A stretch of DNA of 64,000 nt from Symsagittifera roscoffensis (lineage: Eukaryota; Xenacoelomorpha; Acoela; Convolutidae), in contig NC_087065.1 of assembly GCF_963678635.1 (NCBI RefSeq), positions 30,198,252-30,262,251 on the forward strand, given 5' to 3'. Positions 43,684 to 55,930 of this stretch are shown here, piece after piece (the first letter of the stretch is position 1; each line of letters opens with the position of its first letter). Made by a program: the position numbers and the translations under genes. The notes under the pieces were generated by a model. The model was given only the letters and a program-made list of their open reading frames with translations, made no database searches and was not told the origin of the DNA.

Positions 43684-44125
43684 ACAACAAGCCGACGGGA
43701 CTTCAAGCCGAAGGGACGTCAGGCCGAAATTTAGACTTTACATACACCTCAGATCACTATTTTTTATCTGTAAAACATTGCTTGTAAAACTTTTAGGCAA
43801 GTTTAGACCAGAATAAGCGTTATTCATGACAATAAATCCCTTAGGATTGGAATCTGTTAATAATGTTAGCCGGTTTTTGAAATGCATAAATTATAAATGA
43901 GAAACTTGCCTTCAACCGTGTTTTATTTTTCAACTTTCCTAAACATCATTTGGAGGCTTAAATTTCATGAAAACGCCAATAACTACTGAAGAAAGATAAT
44001 AAAATTGAGTAGTTCTTTAAAAACGTTTTCAAGTTCATCATATTTCATGACTTAATGGGAAAATCTTCGGCATGAAGTCCCTAATTTTACGATTCGGCTT
44101 GAAGTCCCGTCGGTTTGATGTCCGG
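43684..44125. mobile_element. MITE-like element with about 30-bp terminal inverted repeats
   Basis: Left end CAAGCCGACGGGACTTCAAG (43689) and right end whose reverse complement reads AAACCGACGGGACTTCAAG. Length about 440 bp, no coding capacity. Inner sequence is AT-rich. Flanking target duplication not clear. Confidence 0.75.
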
Positions 44126-44269
44126 CACCCCTGCCAGGGTACTCTCAGGGGTTGCGAATCTTGCCTCCAAATCTCACTTATCAAAATTCAATGTAATATC
44201 ACAACCAAGCAAGAAAACAGTTGTATGAATATTCAGTTGCTTCAATTAACTCGTCTCAAATCCTTTCAG

Positions 44270-45110
44270 TGTTCGAGGTATGACGTTTTTTATGATTTTT
44301 TCAAAAATGTTCTAAAAAACTAAGATTTAGAAAAATCAAAAATTTTAAAGATCTCAATCCTGTGGCTGGAAACTCTGATGTTACTCTCAGGGGTAGCGAA
44401 TAACCTCACCTATGATTACGAGTGCTCAAATCCTTGTACTTTTCGAGATATGACGTTTTCTGTGATTTTTTTTAAATTTAATTTTTTTCTTCAAAATTTG
44501 ATATGGTTATGGGGGCTGTCAATTTACTCTCAGAGTCTTTGGGGTTGAGTATCTTGCCTTCAAATATGACTGCTCAAACCCTTGTAGTTTTCGAGACATG
44601 ACGTGTTTTATGATTTCTTTTTAATTTTTCAGAAAACTTGGATTTTAAAAAGTTGAAAAGATTTGAAATTCTCTACCTTGTAGATGGGTGTACTGTAAGG
44701 GTACTCTCAGGAGTTTCATATCGCATTTTTTGCATTCGAATGCGACTGCTCTAATGCTTCCAGTTTCTGAGATGTGACGTTTCTAGTGTTTTTTTTAATG
44801 ATTATGATATGACATTTTAATGATTAAAAAAATTCAGAAAATCTAAATTTAATTTTTCAAAGTTTGTGGAATTCCTAACCCTAAAGTTGGGGGCTGTCAG
44901 AGTAGTCTCAGGGGTTGCAAATCTTGTCTCCAAAAATGAGTGCTCAATTTTTTGTAGTTTTCGAGATATGACACTTTTCTTGGTTTTTTCAAAAATATAA
45001 TCAGAAAAATTGAATTGTCTCAAAATTCGAAGTTCCCGACCCTGTAGTTGACTACTGTCAGTACCCTCAGAAGTTGCAAATCTTGCATGTTTGTGTGTAT
45101 GTGTTGGGGT
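44270..45110 (+). repeat. Degenerate tandem repeat, about 140-195 bp period
   Basis: TTCGAGATATGACGTTTT-type landmark near 44277, 44445, 44588, 44766 and 44960, each followed by T-rich sequence, a CCTGTAG-like block and ACTCTCAGGGGTTGC. Five copies with drift; a weaker copy may lie around 43480-43620. Old satellite. Confidence 0.8.
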
Positions 45111-45582
45111 TATAAGTGAGGACAAAAAGTTAAGTTAACTAAAACATTTGGCTCTCTTCAAAATCATTCAACCAAGAAGCAAAAATCACTGAAATTTTTT
45201 AGACCTAAGTTTGCTCAATAACAGCAAAAATTTTACCCTTAAACCTCATTTGTTGAGTTTTTGCACTAAAAACGTTTGAAATGCATTTTTTTCTCTCCTT
45301 TTAATAATAATGTTCAATAATTTAAGCCAATAGGAGAAGAGCTGCCAAATGCTGTCTCGTTTAGAAGGGATATGCATTTCCAGTCGAGCAATTGTGTTTA
45401 TTACTGCTCTAAAGAAAGTAACTGTTTAGTGCACAACTTCCTTTGGAATATACGAATACAGTGTTTAAATATATTTTTTAAATAAACAAAAGTTCTCCAT
45501 TGATAGCGGTTACCCTACATCATGCCCCTGCTCCATTTTAAAGCTTCTTAACACTTTGCTGCTGAAGCTTCATATTTGGTTA

Positions 45583-45600
45583 CCAATAGTTGGCTATAAA
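45583..45600 (+). promoter_or_regulatory. Possible CCAAT and TATA box of receptor gene
   Basis: CCAAT at 45583-45587 and TATAAA at 45595-45600 precede the ATG at 45630 by only 30 bases. If TATA is used, the transcript would start almost at the ATG. Either the leader is very short, or the TATA is by chance. Confidence 0.35.
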
Positions 45601-45629
45601 TCATTATAATTTGTTTGGCCTGGATCAAT

Positions 45630-46112
45630 ATGATTTTAGTACGTAGCTTCTGCATTTTCTTTGTGGCTCTATGTTCTTTTCTTTCTTGCATCAAATCAGA
45701 GGAGTCGGACATGTTGAGTGAAGCAATCAAAAATGCCATTTCTCCTGACTTATCTAAATATGACAGCGGCAAAGTGCCCTGTTCGCCACGCCCCCTTAAT
45801 ATATCAGTAAATGTATTCATTGAGAGTTTACGCGACATCACTTCCCAATGTGTGGTTGATTTTTACTTGCGACAGTCATGGGTAGATTGTTACATAGCAG
45901 ACTCTATAAACTACTCTTCCACTTCCACAACTACCACACCCGTTCAGTTAGTTCTTCAGCCGGGAGATTTCACCGGCTTCACATTCCAAGAGCAGAAGGT
46001 CTGGCTGCCCGACTCCTACTTTTTCCAGGTGCGCCAAGCAGACATGGGCCTTGGTCCCATGCAACATTTCATCAGAGTTGACAAGTACGGATCTGTTCTC
46101 CTCAGTCAGAAG
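45630..46112 (+). CDS. Cys-loop ligand-gated ion channel, first coding exon (partial gene)
   Basis: 161 codons from ATG 45630 to a splice donor AAG|GTTAAT at 46112/46113, phase 0. The N-terminus is a signal peptide (hydrophobic residues 2-20). The rest matches the ligand-binding domain of GABA-A/glycine/GluCl-type receptors: VNVFIESLRDIT, FYLRQSWVD, VWLPDSYFF and RVDKYGSVLLSQK are all family landmarks. Such receptors are pentameric membrane channels gated by transmitters. The canonical Cys-loop and the four membrane segments must lie in later exons; I do not find them before the repeat array at 49230. The exon is intact. An in-frame TTG lies upstream at 45615 but ATG is the likely start. Cation or anion selectivity cannot be told from this exon. 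Confidence 0.85.
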
Positions 46113-46401
46113 GTTAATTTATTTGCTCAAATTCTGTCTCCGTTCAGTCTGGAGGTGTCACAAGTTTTTCAGACCACGGTCAAGTTCAGCTGTTAGCCAT
46201 TTTTTCCATAGATTTATACATATATATAGCAAAAGACTTTATTTGGAAATTCATGCGTACTGTGTTTGATCGTGAGTAGAAATAACATTTTTGGGCGTAA
46301 TCACATTCACGAGTTTTTCGGCTCTGGGAGGTAGTTTAAATTGAAAATGGCTCATCAGAAAATCCTGGAGACCCATTAAAATCTTTAAAATAATTTTTTA
46401 T

Positions 46402-46528
46402 AGAACTCTTAAAGGCTGTTAAACCCAGTTTCTAAAGAGCTTTCTTTAACCCGTTTCGAGAATTGTGACGGAGTTTGAGGGGCTGTGAAATAATCGTTTT
46501 TTTTTTTAATTTTGATGTTTTTCGAAAA
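46402..46528 (+). repeat. Dispersed repeat, copy 2
   Basis: Second copy of the repeat at 41053-41178, about 80-85 percent similar by eye. Confidence 0.7.
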
Positions 46529-47058
46529 AAGGTGTTGAAATGTTTGTGCTCTTGGTGGTTTTAGCTCGAGGATTTATTAACCAACCGTTTTTGATGGGCA
46601 TTATAAGGCCAAGATGTGTTCTCAGAACGCGCACAGAAGCCTCGATGCTCGTCTCTGGATCTCGCAATTTTTAATGTCATCTGAAAGGTATCAATGTCCT
46701 GAGCTCAAAGATAAAAGGTTGTTCAGACTCGTAAATAGGTCGCGATGATTTTTTCTCGTCCGTTTTGTAGGGAAATTTAAAAAGTTGTTCACGCTCAAAT
46801 TTGATTTTCCGCTGTGTGATCTTTAATTTCTTTTTTAAATTCAATTCATTTCCTTGACTCAGAAAGCGTCCCAGCTTTTTGAAGCCAGCTAACTGATTCA
46901 ACATGGTTCAAGAAGTTTTTGTCTTTTAGGGAGCTTTTAGAGCGCCGTTTGTCCTTTTTGTTCTTTATGTTAGGCCCATAAAATAGTAGGGATTTTCATC
47001 GAAATTGTTTTTTTTTGTCTAACAGAATCACTTTAATAATTGATAGGTTGTTTTGTTT

Positions 47059-47118
47059 CATAGCTGAGACTACAAGGACTAGAAAGGTTCTGGGTTCGAA
47101 TCCGACCAGAAACTGTTG
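47059..47118 (+). repeat. tRNA-like fragment with B-box
   Basis: Contains TAGCTGAGACTACAAGGAC, then GGTTCTGGGTTCGAATCC, a perfect Pol III B-box (GGTTCGAATCC), and a short stem complement (GGTTCTGG against CCAGAA). No full cloverleaf. Probably the head of an old SINE. Confidence 0.5.
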
Positions 47119-48659
47119 TTTTTGCGGATTGGAAAGAAAAAATGATTATCATAGTTTTGTTATTCTACTTATTTTAAAGATACCATAGTTGCTACATCTC
47201 GAGGTTTTCCTATGAAACAAGAATTTTTCAGTAAAAGTGGAGGTTATTACATTCGAAGAATTAAGTTCCAAGAAATTTTGCTGAAGTTGTTTTTGAATTT
47301 TTTATTTACGATTTTAGGAAGCTTTTTAAAAAAATTTCATTTGATCTTTTCAATCTTCTAGTCCGAAGAAGGCAAGAAATGGAGCCGTGACTGAAATTTT
47401 TCGTAAGAATTATTATATCTGATTTCATTGCTTTGAAAAAAAATCTAATTTGTTTTTCACTTGGTTTGCATTTTCGCTTGATTTCAGTTTGTCAATTGAA
47501 TTTTAATTAATGACAACTTTGCTACGACGAAAGGTTGAGTCATGTCTTCTCTTCAAATATCGTTAGGTTTGAAATGTTTTTGTTATTTTATCAGGTTTGT
47601 TATTCTTCTTCACTGGCATATGTTTTTTTTTGTGTAACAAGTGTTGCGAAGTTTCGCGTTGCCTCTGTTGTATTATCATGGATCTCTAATGCGCTGGAGG
47701 CGATGATTTATGCGCTCTAAATCCAAGCTCAATATCATCAAAGAAAAAAATTTGAATAGCATTTTTGCAGATTATTTCCCACCTTTGACTTCTCTACCAA
47801 CTTTTTGGTATGTTTAGCAGACTCTTTTGTCAAATACTGGATTCTGTGGTAACTTAAATTATTTTTCGGCGAAATTGCTTCGTTTTGTAAAGATCAATAG
47901 TTTTGTCTTATATGTTCTAAACTCTTTTCTGTATCAAATACTCGTTGAAATGGAAGAAATAGTAATCGATTTTGAAGAAGTTCAGTCATAGATTGCTGTT
48001 AGAAAACTTATGAAGGTATGTATTTTGTTAAAATCTAAATTACTGTTAAGATACTCATTTGTCTGTTTTTATCTGCGTAAATTCATATTTACGTGTTTTA
48101 TGTTTGGCGAGGGCCTACCCAAGGTAGGGCTTTCCTGGGATCGACATCAATTTTGCCGTATCCGCTCCCTTTTTAAGGAGGAAGATGCCGCTAAAGCTGG
48201 CAGATTTTCATTGTTTTGACAGGTTGACATTTTTTCCGAGGTATCTCAAAACAGTAAAAAGACCTTATTTCGCCAAGATTTTTGAAAAATGCGACAATAA
48301 TGTTTATGTGCACATTTCGGAAGCGGTTGAGTTCGAGTTTTTTTTTCGGCGCACGGTCCCCTAAAAGTTAGTTGATATAGGCGCCTTAAAAAAATCAAGG
48401 GTCGTGTGGTCGGCCGAGTATGAATGTCGTTAACTAGTACTAAAAAGTCTGATTTTTGAGCTACGAGAAGTACCAGAAGTAGTCGCTGCTCTGCACTGCA
48501 AGTTATGATGATTTCTTTTTTCTCCAAGTTCCTGTGTGATTTTGCAAGCTATTACCTTTTTTGATAGTTTTTCAAAAGAGTATAATTGGCTTTTACTTGG
48601 ACTTTGACCATCATTTTTCAAGTCTTAAAATGCATTGCTGTGATCGCTATAAAGTATAA

Positions 48660-48792
48660 GTACACCTGCGATATCGAAATACTTTATAATCGGAAATACT
48701 TTTTCTGCTGTTCGGAGCTTTTTTGCTGTAAAGAGCTGATCTAATTACACCTGCGATATCGAAATGTTTTATAATCGGAAATCTGTTTTTCC
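48660..48792 (+). repeat. 86-bp spaced direct repeat
   Basis: ACACCTGCGATATCGAAAT...TTTATAATCGGAAAT at 48662-48704 and again at 48748-48790 with one or two changes. Local tandem duplication. Confidence 0.85.
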
Positions 48793-49799
48793 TGTTCGCA
48801 TTTTCGTTAACCTTTAAGCACGTTTGTTTCAGCACGTGATCTCCCTTCCACTAGTAATTTGTTTTTCGCGACTAAGCTTCATCAACCCTTTCTTGATTTG
48901 ATTATAAAGTAAACCTTTCGGCAATTTTGTTTTATTTTTTTTTACTGCAAAAGGGCTACGGCTTAAGGGCGTCTACCTAAATTTTGTTAGCTCAATTTGC
49001 GATTTTTTTCTAAATCATAACAGTTGCTGGTTCTTTTTCCTTTTCCCCCAACTCACACGAACATGAAATTTATGGTGTAACGAAGACTATTTATGAAGAC
49101 CAAATATGTTTGTCATAACCAAATTAGTTCGTATTTTAATTTTCATAACAACTGAACAATTAGAACAAAATTTTTACTTGTAAAAATTTGCAAGTGGGGG
49201 AAGTTGAAGTTAGAAGAGCCAAAAAATAGACAATCTACTTTTAATTTATTGAATCATTGATCAGCTTGATCGATGCCTCAACAAATTAAAAGTCGATTTT
49301 CAGTTTTTTGGTTATTTTTACCAGCGATCTTTGGCATACAAAGTTAGTGTGGAGGCCTTTAGATTCTTTTATTCCAAATTATTACCTGCAAAACTGTACC
49401 TATTTGTATTTGGTGTAATTTTTCTGTATCACATAGGCAATTTATTTGCATATAGCTGTTTTATTTGTGACTTGTGTTTTACGATACATAAGCGTCTGTG
49501 GCCGAGAGGGCTCTCGATGTCGCAGGTTTCAATCGAGCTGCGACCTCGAGCTTGCATATAGCTGTGTTATTACATAAACTATACATAAGCGTCCGTGGCC
49601 GAGAGGGCTCTCGAGATCGCAGGTTCCAATCGAGCTGCGACTTCGAGCTTGCATATAGCTGTTTTATTTGTGAACAGCTCGAGGTCGCAGGTTCCAATCA
49701 CAAGTCACAAATAAAACAGCTATATGCAACCTGCGACCTCGAGTGATTGGAACCTGCGACCAATAGCTGTTCGCAGGGCTCTCGAGGTCGCAGGTTCCA

Positions 49800-52140
49800 A
49801 TCACTCTAGGTCGCAGGTTGCATATAGATGTTTTATTTGTGCATATAGCTGTTTTATTGCCAACTTTGCTGTATCACATTGGCAATTTATTTGCATATAG
49901 CTGTTTTATTTGTGACTTGTGTTTTACGATACATAAGCGTCCGTGGCCGAGAGGGCTCTCGAGGTCGCAGGTTCCAATCGAGCTGCGACCTCGAGCTTGC
50001 ATATAGCTGTTTTATTACATAAACTATACATAAGCGTCCGTGGCCGAGAGGGCTCTCGAGATCGCAGGTTCCAATCGAGCTGCGACCTCGAGCTTGCATA
50101 TAGCTGTTTTATTTGTGAACAGCTCGAGGTCGCAGGTTCCAATCACAAGTCACAAATAAAACAGCTATATGCAACCTGCGACCTCGAGTGATTGGAACCT
50201 GCGACCAATAGCTGTTCGCAGGGCTCTCGAGGTCGCAGGTTCCAATCACTCTAGGTCGCAGGTTGCATATAGCTGTTTTATTTGTGCATATAGCTGGTTT
50301 ATTGCCAATTTTGCTGTATCACATTGGCAATTTATTTGCATATAGCTGTTTTATTTGTGACTTGTGTTTTACGATACATAAGCGTCCGTGGCCGAGAGGG
50401 CTCTCGAGGTCGCAGGTTCCAATAGGTTGGAATATAGCTGTTTTATTTGTGAACAGCTCGAGGTCACAGGTTCCAATCACAAGTCACAAATAAAACAGCT
50501 ATATGCAACCAATCACAAGTGCATATAGCTGTTTTATTTGTGAACAGCTCGAGGTAGCAGGTTCCAATCACAAGTCACAAATAAAACAGCTATATGCAAC
50601 TTGCGACCTCGAGTGATTGGAACCTGCGACCAATAGCTATTCGCAGGGCTCTCGAGGTCGCAGGTTCCAATCACTCGAGGTCGCAGGTTGCATATAGCTG
50701 TTTTATTTGTGACTTGTGTTTTACGATACATGAGCGTCCGTGGCCGAGAGGGCTCTCGAGGTCGCAGGTTCCAATCACAGATGAAGCCGAATTTTAATTT
50801 GAAGCTTCTTCCTAATTTTACCTATTGTACTTTGTAGAGTTTTACCTATTGTGCTTTTGCTGTATCACATTGGCAATTTATTTGCATATAGCTGTTTTAT
50901 TTGTGACTTGTGTTTTACGATACATAAGTGTCCGTGGCCGAGAGGGCTCTCGAGGTCGCAGGTTCCAATCACTCTAGGTCGCAGGTTGCATATAGATGTT
51001 TTATTTGTGCATATAGCTGTTTTATTGCCAACTTTGCTGTATCACATTGGCAATTTATTTGCATATAGCTGTTTTATTTGTGACTTGTGTTTTACGATAC
51101 ATAAGCGTCCGTGGCCGAGAGGGCTCTCGAGGTCGCAGGTTCCAATCGAGCTGCGACCTCGAGCTTGCATATAGCTGTTTTATTACATAAACTATACATA
51201 AGCGTCCGTGGCCGAGAGGGCTCTCGAGATCGCAGGTTCCAATCGAGCTGCGACCTCGAGCTTGCATATAGCTGTTTTATTTGTGAACAGCTCGAGGTCG
51301 CAGGTTCCAATCACAAGTCACAAATAAAACAGCTATATGCAACCTGCGACCTCGAGTGATTGGAACCTGCGACCAATAGCTGTTCGCAGGGCTCTCGAGG
51401 TCGCAGGTTCCAATCACTCTAGGTCGCAGGTTGCATATAGCTGTTTTATTTGTGCATATAGCTGGTTTATTGCCAATTTTGCTGTATCACATTGGCAATT
51501 TATTTGCATATAGCTGTTTTATTTGTGACTTGTGTTTTACGATACATAAGCGTCCGTGGCCGAGAGGGCTCTCGAGGTCGCAGGTTCCAATAGGTTGGAA
51601 TATAGCTGTTTTATTTGTGAACAGCTCGAGGTCACAGGTTCCAATCACAAGTCACAAATAAAACAGCTATATGCAACCAATCACAAGTGCATATAGCTGT
51701 TTTATTTGTGAACAGCTCGAGGTAGCAGGTTCCAATCACAAGTCACAAATAAAACAGCTATATGCAACTTGCGACCTCGAGTGATTGGAACCTGCGACCA
51801 ATAGCTATTCGCAGGGCTCTCGAGGTCGCAGGTTCCAATCACTCGAGGTCGCAGGTTGCATATAGCTGTTTTATTTGTGACTTGTGTTTTACGATACATG
51901 AGCGTCCGTGGCCGAGAGGGCTCTCGAGGTCGCAGGTTCCAATCACAGATGAAGCCGAATTTTAATTTGAAGCTTCTTCCTAATTTTACCTATTGTACTT
52001 TGTAGAGTTTTACCTATTGTGCTTTTGCTGTATCACATTGGCAATTTATTTGCATATAGCTGTTTTATTTGTGACTTGTGTTTTACGATACATAAGTGTC
52101 CGTGGCCGAGAGGGCTCTCGAGGTCGCAGGTTCCAATCAC
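49800..52140 (+). repeat. Higher-order tandem duplication, 1168-bp period
   Basis: 49800-50967 and 50968-52135 are nearly identical; landmarks such as CTCTAGGTCGCAGGTTGC recur exactly 1168 bases apart (49804, 50972). A third, partly different copy follows from about 52430 to 53340. The near identity indicates recent duplication. Confidence 0.9.
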
Positions 52141-53829
52141 TCGAGGTCGCAGGTTGCATATAGCTGTTCGCAGGGCTCTCGAGGTCGCAGGTTCAAATCA
52201 CTCGAGGTCGCAGGTTGAATATAGCTGTTTTCTTTGTGACTTGTGTCTTACGATACATAAGCGTTCGTGGCCACATTCCAATCACAGATGTAGCCGAATT
52301 TTAATTCGAAGCTTGTTTCTAATTTTACCTATTGTACTTTATAGAGCTGCTTTTTGTCGTGCTCTCGCTAGTGTTTCCGAAGACAAGCTTCACCTCTATG
52401 TTGAATATATACTTTTCTGGTAGCACGGTATTTGTATTTGATGTAATTTGGCTGTATCACATAGGCAATTTATTTGCATATAGCTGTTTTGTTTGTGACT
52501 TGTGTTTTACGATACATAAGCGTCCGTGGCCGAGAGGGCTCTCGAGGTCGCAGGTTCCAATCGAGCTGCGACCTCGAGCTTGCATATAGCTGTTTTATTA
52601 CATAAACTATACATAAGCGTCCGTGGCCGAGAGGGCTCTCGAGATCGCAGGTTCCAATCGAGCTGCGATCTCGAGCTTGCATATAGCTGTTTTATTTGTG
52701 AACAGCTCGAGGTCGCAGGTTCCAATCACAAGTCACAAATAAAACAGCTATATGCGACCTCGAGTGATTGGAACCTGCGACCAATAGCTGTTCGCAGGGC
52801 TCTCGAGGTCGCAGGTTCCAATCACTCTAGGTCGCAGGTTGCATATAGCTGTTTTATTTGTGCATATCGCTGTTTTATTGCCAATTTTGCTGTATCACAT
52901 TGGCAATTTATTTGCATATAGCTGTTTTATTTGTGACTTGTGTTTTACGATACATAAGCGTCCGTGGCCGAGAGGGCTCTCGAGGTCGCAGGTTCCAATT
53001 GGTTGGAATATAGCTGTTTTATTTGTGAACAGCTCGAGGTCGCAGGTTCCAATCACAAGTCACAAATAAAACAGCTTATGCAACCAATCACAAGTGCATA
53101 TAGCTGTTTTATTTGTGAACAGCTCGTGGTCGCAGGTTCCAATCACAAGTCACAAATAAAACAGCTATATGCAACCTGCGACCTCGAGTGATTGGAACCT
53201 GCGACCAATAGCTATTCGCAGGGCTCTCGAGGTCGCAGGTTCCAATCACTCGAGGTAGGTTGCATATAGCTGTTTTATTTGTGACTTGTGTTTTACGATA
53301 CATGAGCGTCCGTGGCCGAGAGGGCTCTCGAGGTCGCAGGTTCCAATCACAGATGTAGCCGAATTTTAATTTGAAGCTTCTTCCTAATTTTACCTATTGT
53401 GCTTTTGCTGTATCACATTGGCAATTTATTTGCATATAGCTGTTTTATTTGTGACTCGTGTTTTACGATACATAAGTGTCCGTGGCCGAGAGGGCTCTCG
53501 AGGTCGCAGATTCCAATTACTCGAGGTCGCAGGTTGCATATAGTTGTTCGCAGGGCTCTCGAGGTCGCAGGTTCAAATCACTCGAGGTCGCAGGTTGCAT
53601 ATAGCTGTTTTCTTTGTGACTTGTGTCTTACGATACATAAGCGTCCGTGGCCACATTCCAATCACAGATGTAGCCGAATTTTAATTCGAAGCTTCTTCCT
53701 AATTTAACCTATTGTACTTTATAGAGCTGCTTTTTGTCGTGCTCTCGCTAGTGTTTCCGAGGAGAAGCTTCACCTCTATGTTGAATATATACTTTTTCTG
53801 GTAGCACGGTATTTGTATTTGATGTAATT

Positions 53830-55930
53830 TGGCTGTATCACATTGGCAATTTATTTGCATATAGCTGTTTTATTTGTGACTTGTGTTTTACGATACATAA
53901 GCGTCCGTGGCCGAGAGGGCTCTCGAGGTCGCAGGTTCCAATCATATAGCTGTGTTATTTGCATATAGCTGTTTGATTATTTGCATTTATTTGCATATTT
54001 GCGTAAAACACAAGTCACAAATTGCATATAGCTGTTTTATTTGTGACTTCTGTTTTACGATACATAAGCGTCCGTGGCCGAGAGGGCTCTCGAGGTCGCA
54101 GGTTCCAATCACAGATGTAGCATATAGCTGTTTTATTTGTGACTTTTATTTTACGATACATAAGCGTCCGTGGCTGAGAGGGCTCTCGAGGTCGCAGGTT
54201 CCAATCACAGATGTAGCCGAATTTTAATTCGAAGCTTCTTCCTAGTTTCACCTTTTGTACTTTATAGAGCTGCTTTTTGTCGTGCTCTCGCTAGTGTTTC
54301 CGAAGAGAAGCTTCACCTCTATGTTGAATATATACTTTTTCTGCTAGCACGGTATTTGTATTTGATGTAATTTGGCTGTATCACCTTGGCAATTTATTTG
54401 CATATAGCTGTTTTATTTGTGACTTGTGTTTTACGATACCTAAGCGTCCGTGACCGAGAGGGCTCTCGAGGTCGCAGGTTCCAATCATATAGCTGTGTTA
54501 ATTGCATATAGCTGTTTTATTATTTGCATTTATTTGCATATTTGCGTAAAACACAAGTCACAAATTGCATATAGCTGTTTTATTTGTGACTTGTGTTTTA
54601 CGATACATAAGCGTCCGTGGCCGAGAGGGCTCTCGAGGTCGCAGGTTCCAATCACAGATGTAGCATATAGCTGTTTTGTTTGTGACTTGTATTTTACGAT
54701 ACATAAGCGTCCCTGGCTGAGAGGGCTCTCGATGTCGCAGGTTCCAATCACAGATGTAGCCGAGTTTTAATTCGAAGCTTCTTCCTAATTTCACCTTTTG
54801 TACTTTATAGAGCTGCTTTTTGTCGTGCTCTCGCTAGTGTTTCCGAAGAGAAGCTTCACCTCTATGTTGAATATATACTTTTTCTGCTAGCACGGTATTT
54901 GTATTTGATGTAATTTGGCTGTATCACATTGGCAATTTATTTGCATATAGCTGTTTTATTTGTGACTTGTGTTTTACGATACCTAAGCGTCCGTGACCGA
55001 GAGGGCTCTCGAGGTCGCAGGTTCCAATCATATAGCTGTGTTAATTGCATATAGCTGTTTTATTATTTGCATTTATTTGCATATTTGCGTAAAACACAAG
55101 TCACAAATTGCATATAGCTGTTTTATTTGTGACTTGTGTTTTACGATACATAAGCGTCCGTGGCCGAGAGGGCTCTCGAGGTCGCAGGTTCCAATCACAG
55201 ATGTACTATATAGCTGTTTTATTTGTGACTTGTATTTTACGATTCATAAGCGTCCGTGGCTGAGAGGGCTCTCGACGTCGCAGGTTCCAATCACAGATGT
55301 AGCCGAGTTTTAATTCGAAGCTTCTTCCTAATTTCACCTCTTGTACTTTATAGAGCTGCTCTCGCTAGTGTTTTTGAAGAGAAGCTTCACCTCTATGTTC
55401 AATATATACTTTTTCTGCTAGCACGGTATTTGTATTTGATGTAATTTGGCTGTATCACATTGGCAATTTATTTGCATATAGCTGTTTTATTTGTGACATG
55501 TGTTTTACGATACCTAAGCGTCCGTGACCGAGAGGGCTCTCGAGGTCGCAGGTTCCAATCATATAGCTGTGTTAATTGCATATAGCTGTTTTATCATTTG
55601 CATTTATTTGCGTAAAACACAAGTCACAAATTGCATATAGCTGTTTTATTTGTGACTTGTGTTTTACGATACATAAGCGTCCGTGGCCGAGAGGGCTCTC
55701 GAGGTCGCAGGTTCCAATCACAGATGTAGCATATAGCTGTATTATTTGTGACTTGTATTTTACGATACATAAGCGTCCGTGGCTGAGAGGGCTCTCGACG
55801 TCGCAGGTTCCAATCACAGATGTAGCCGAGTTTTAATTCGAAGATTCTTCCTAATTTCACATTTTGTACTTTATAGAGCTGCTTTTTGTCGTGCTCTCGC
55901 TAGTGTTTCCGAAGAGAAGCTTCACCTCTA
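53830..55930 (+). repeat. Higher-order tandem repeat, 543-bp period
   Basis: Three units about 543 bases apart (heads near 53900, 54443, 54985), the fourth near 55518 with a deletion of about 20 bases. Each unit holds three heads and a body with GAAGCTTCACCTCTATGTTGAATAT. Confidence 0.85.

Larger units (their letters stand above)
46113..49229. other. Intronic or intergenic stretch with scattered repeats
   Basis: No exon of the receptor recognised. It is T-rich on the plus strand, as long introns often are, and holds the repeats listed at 46402, 47059 and 48660. Short open frames have no supporting motif. Confidence 0.4.
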
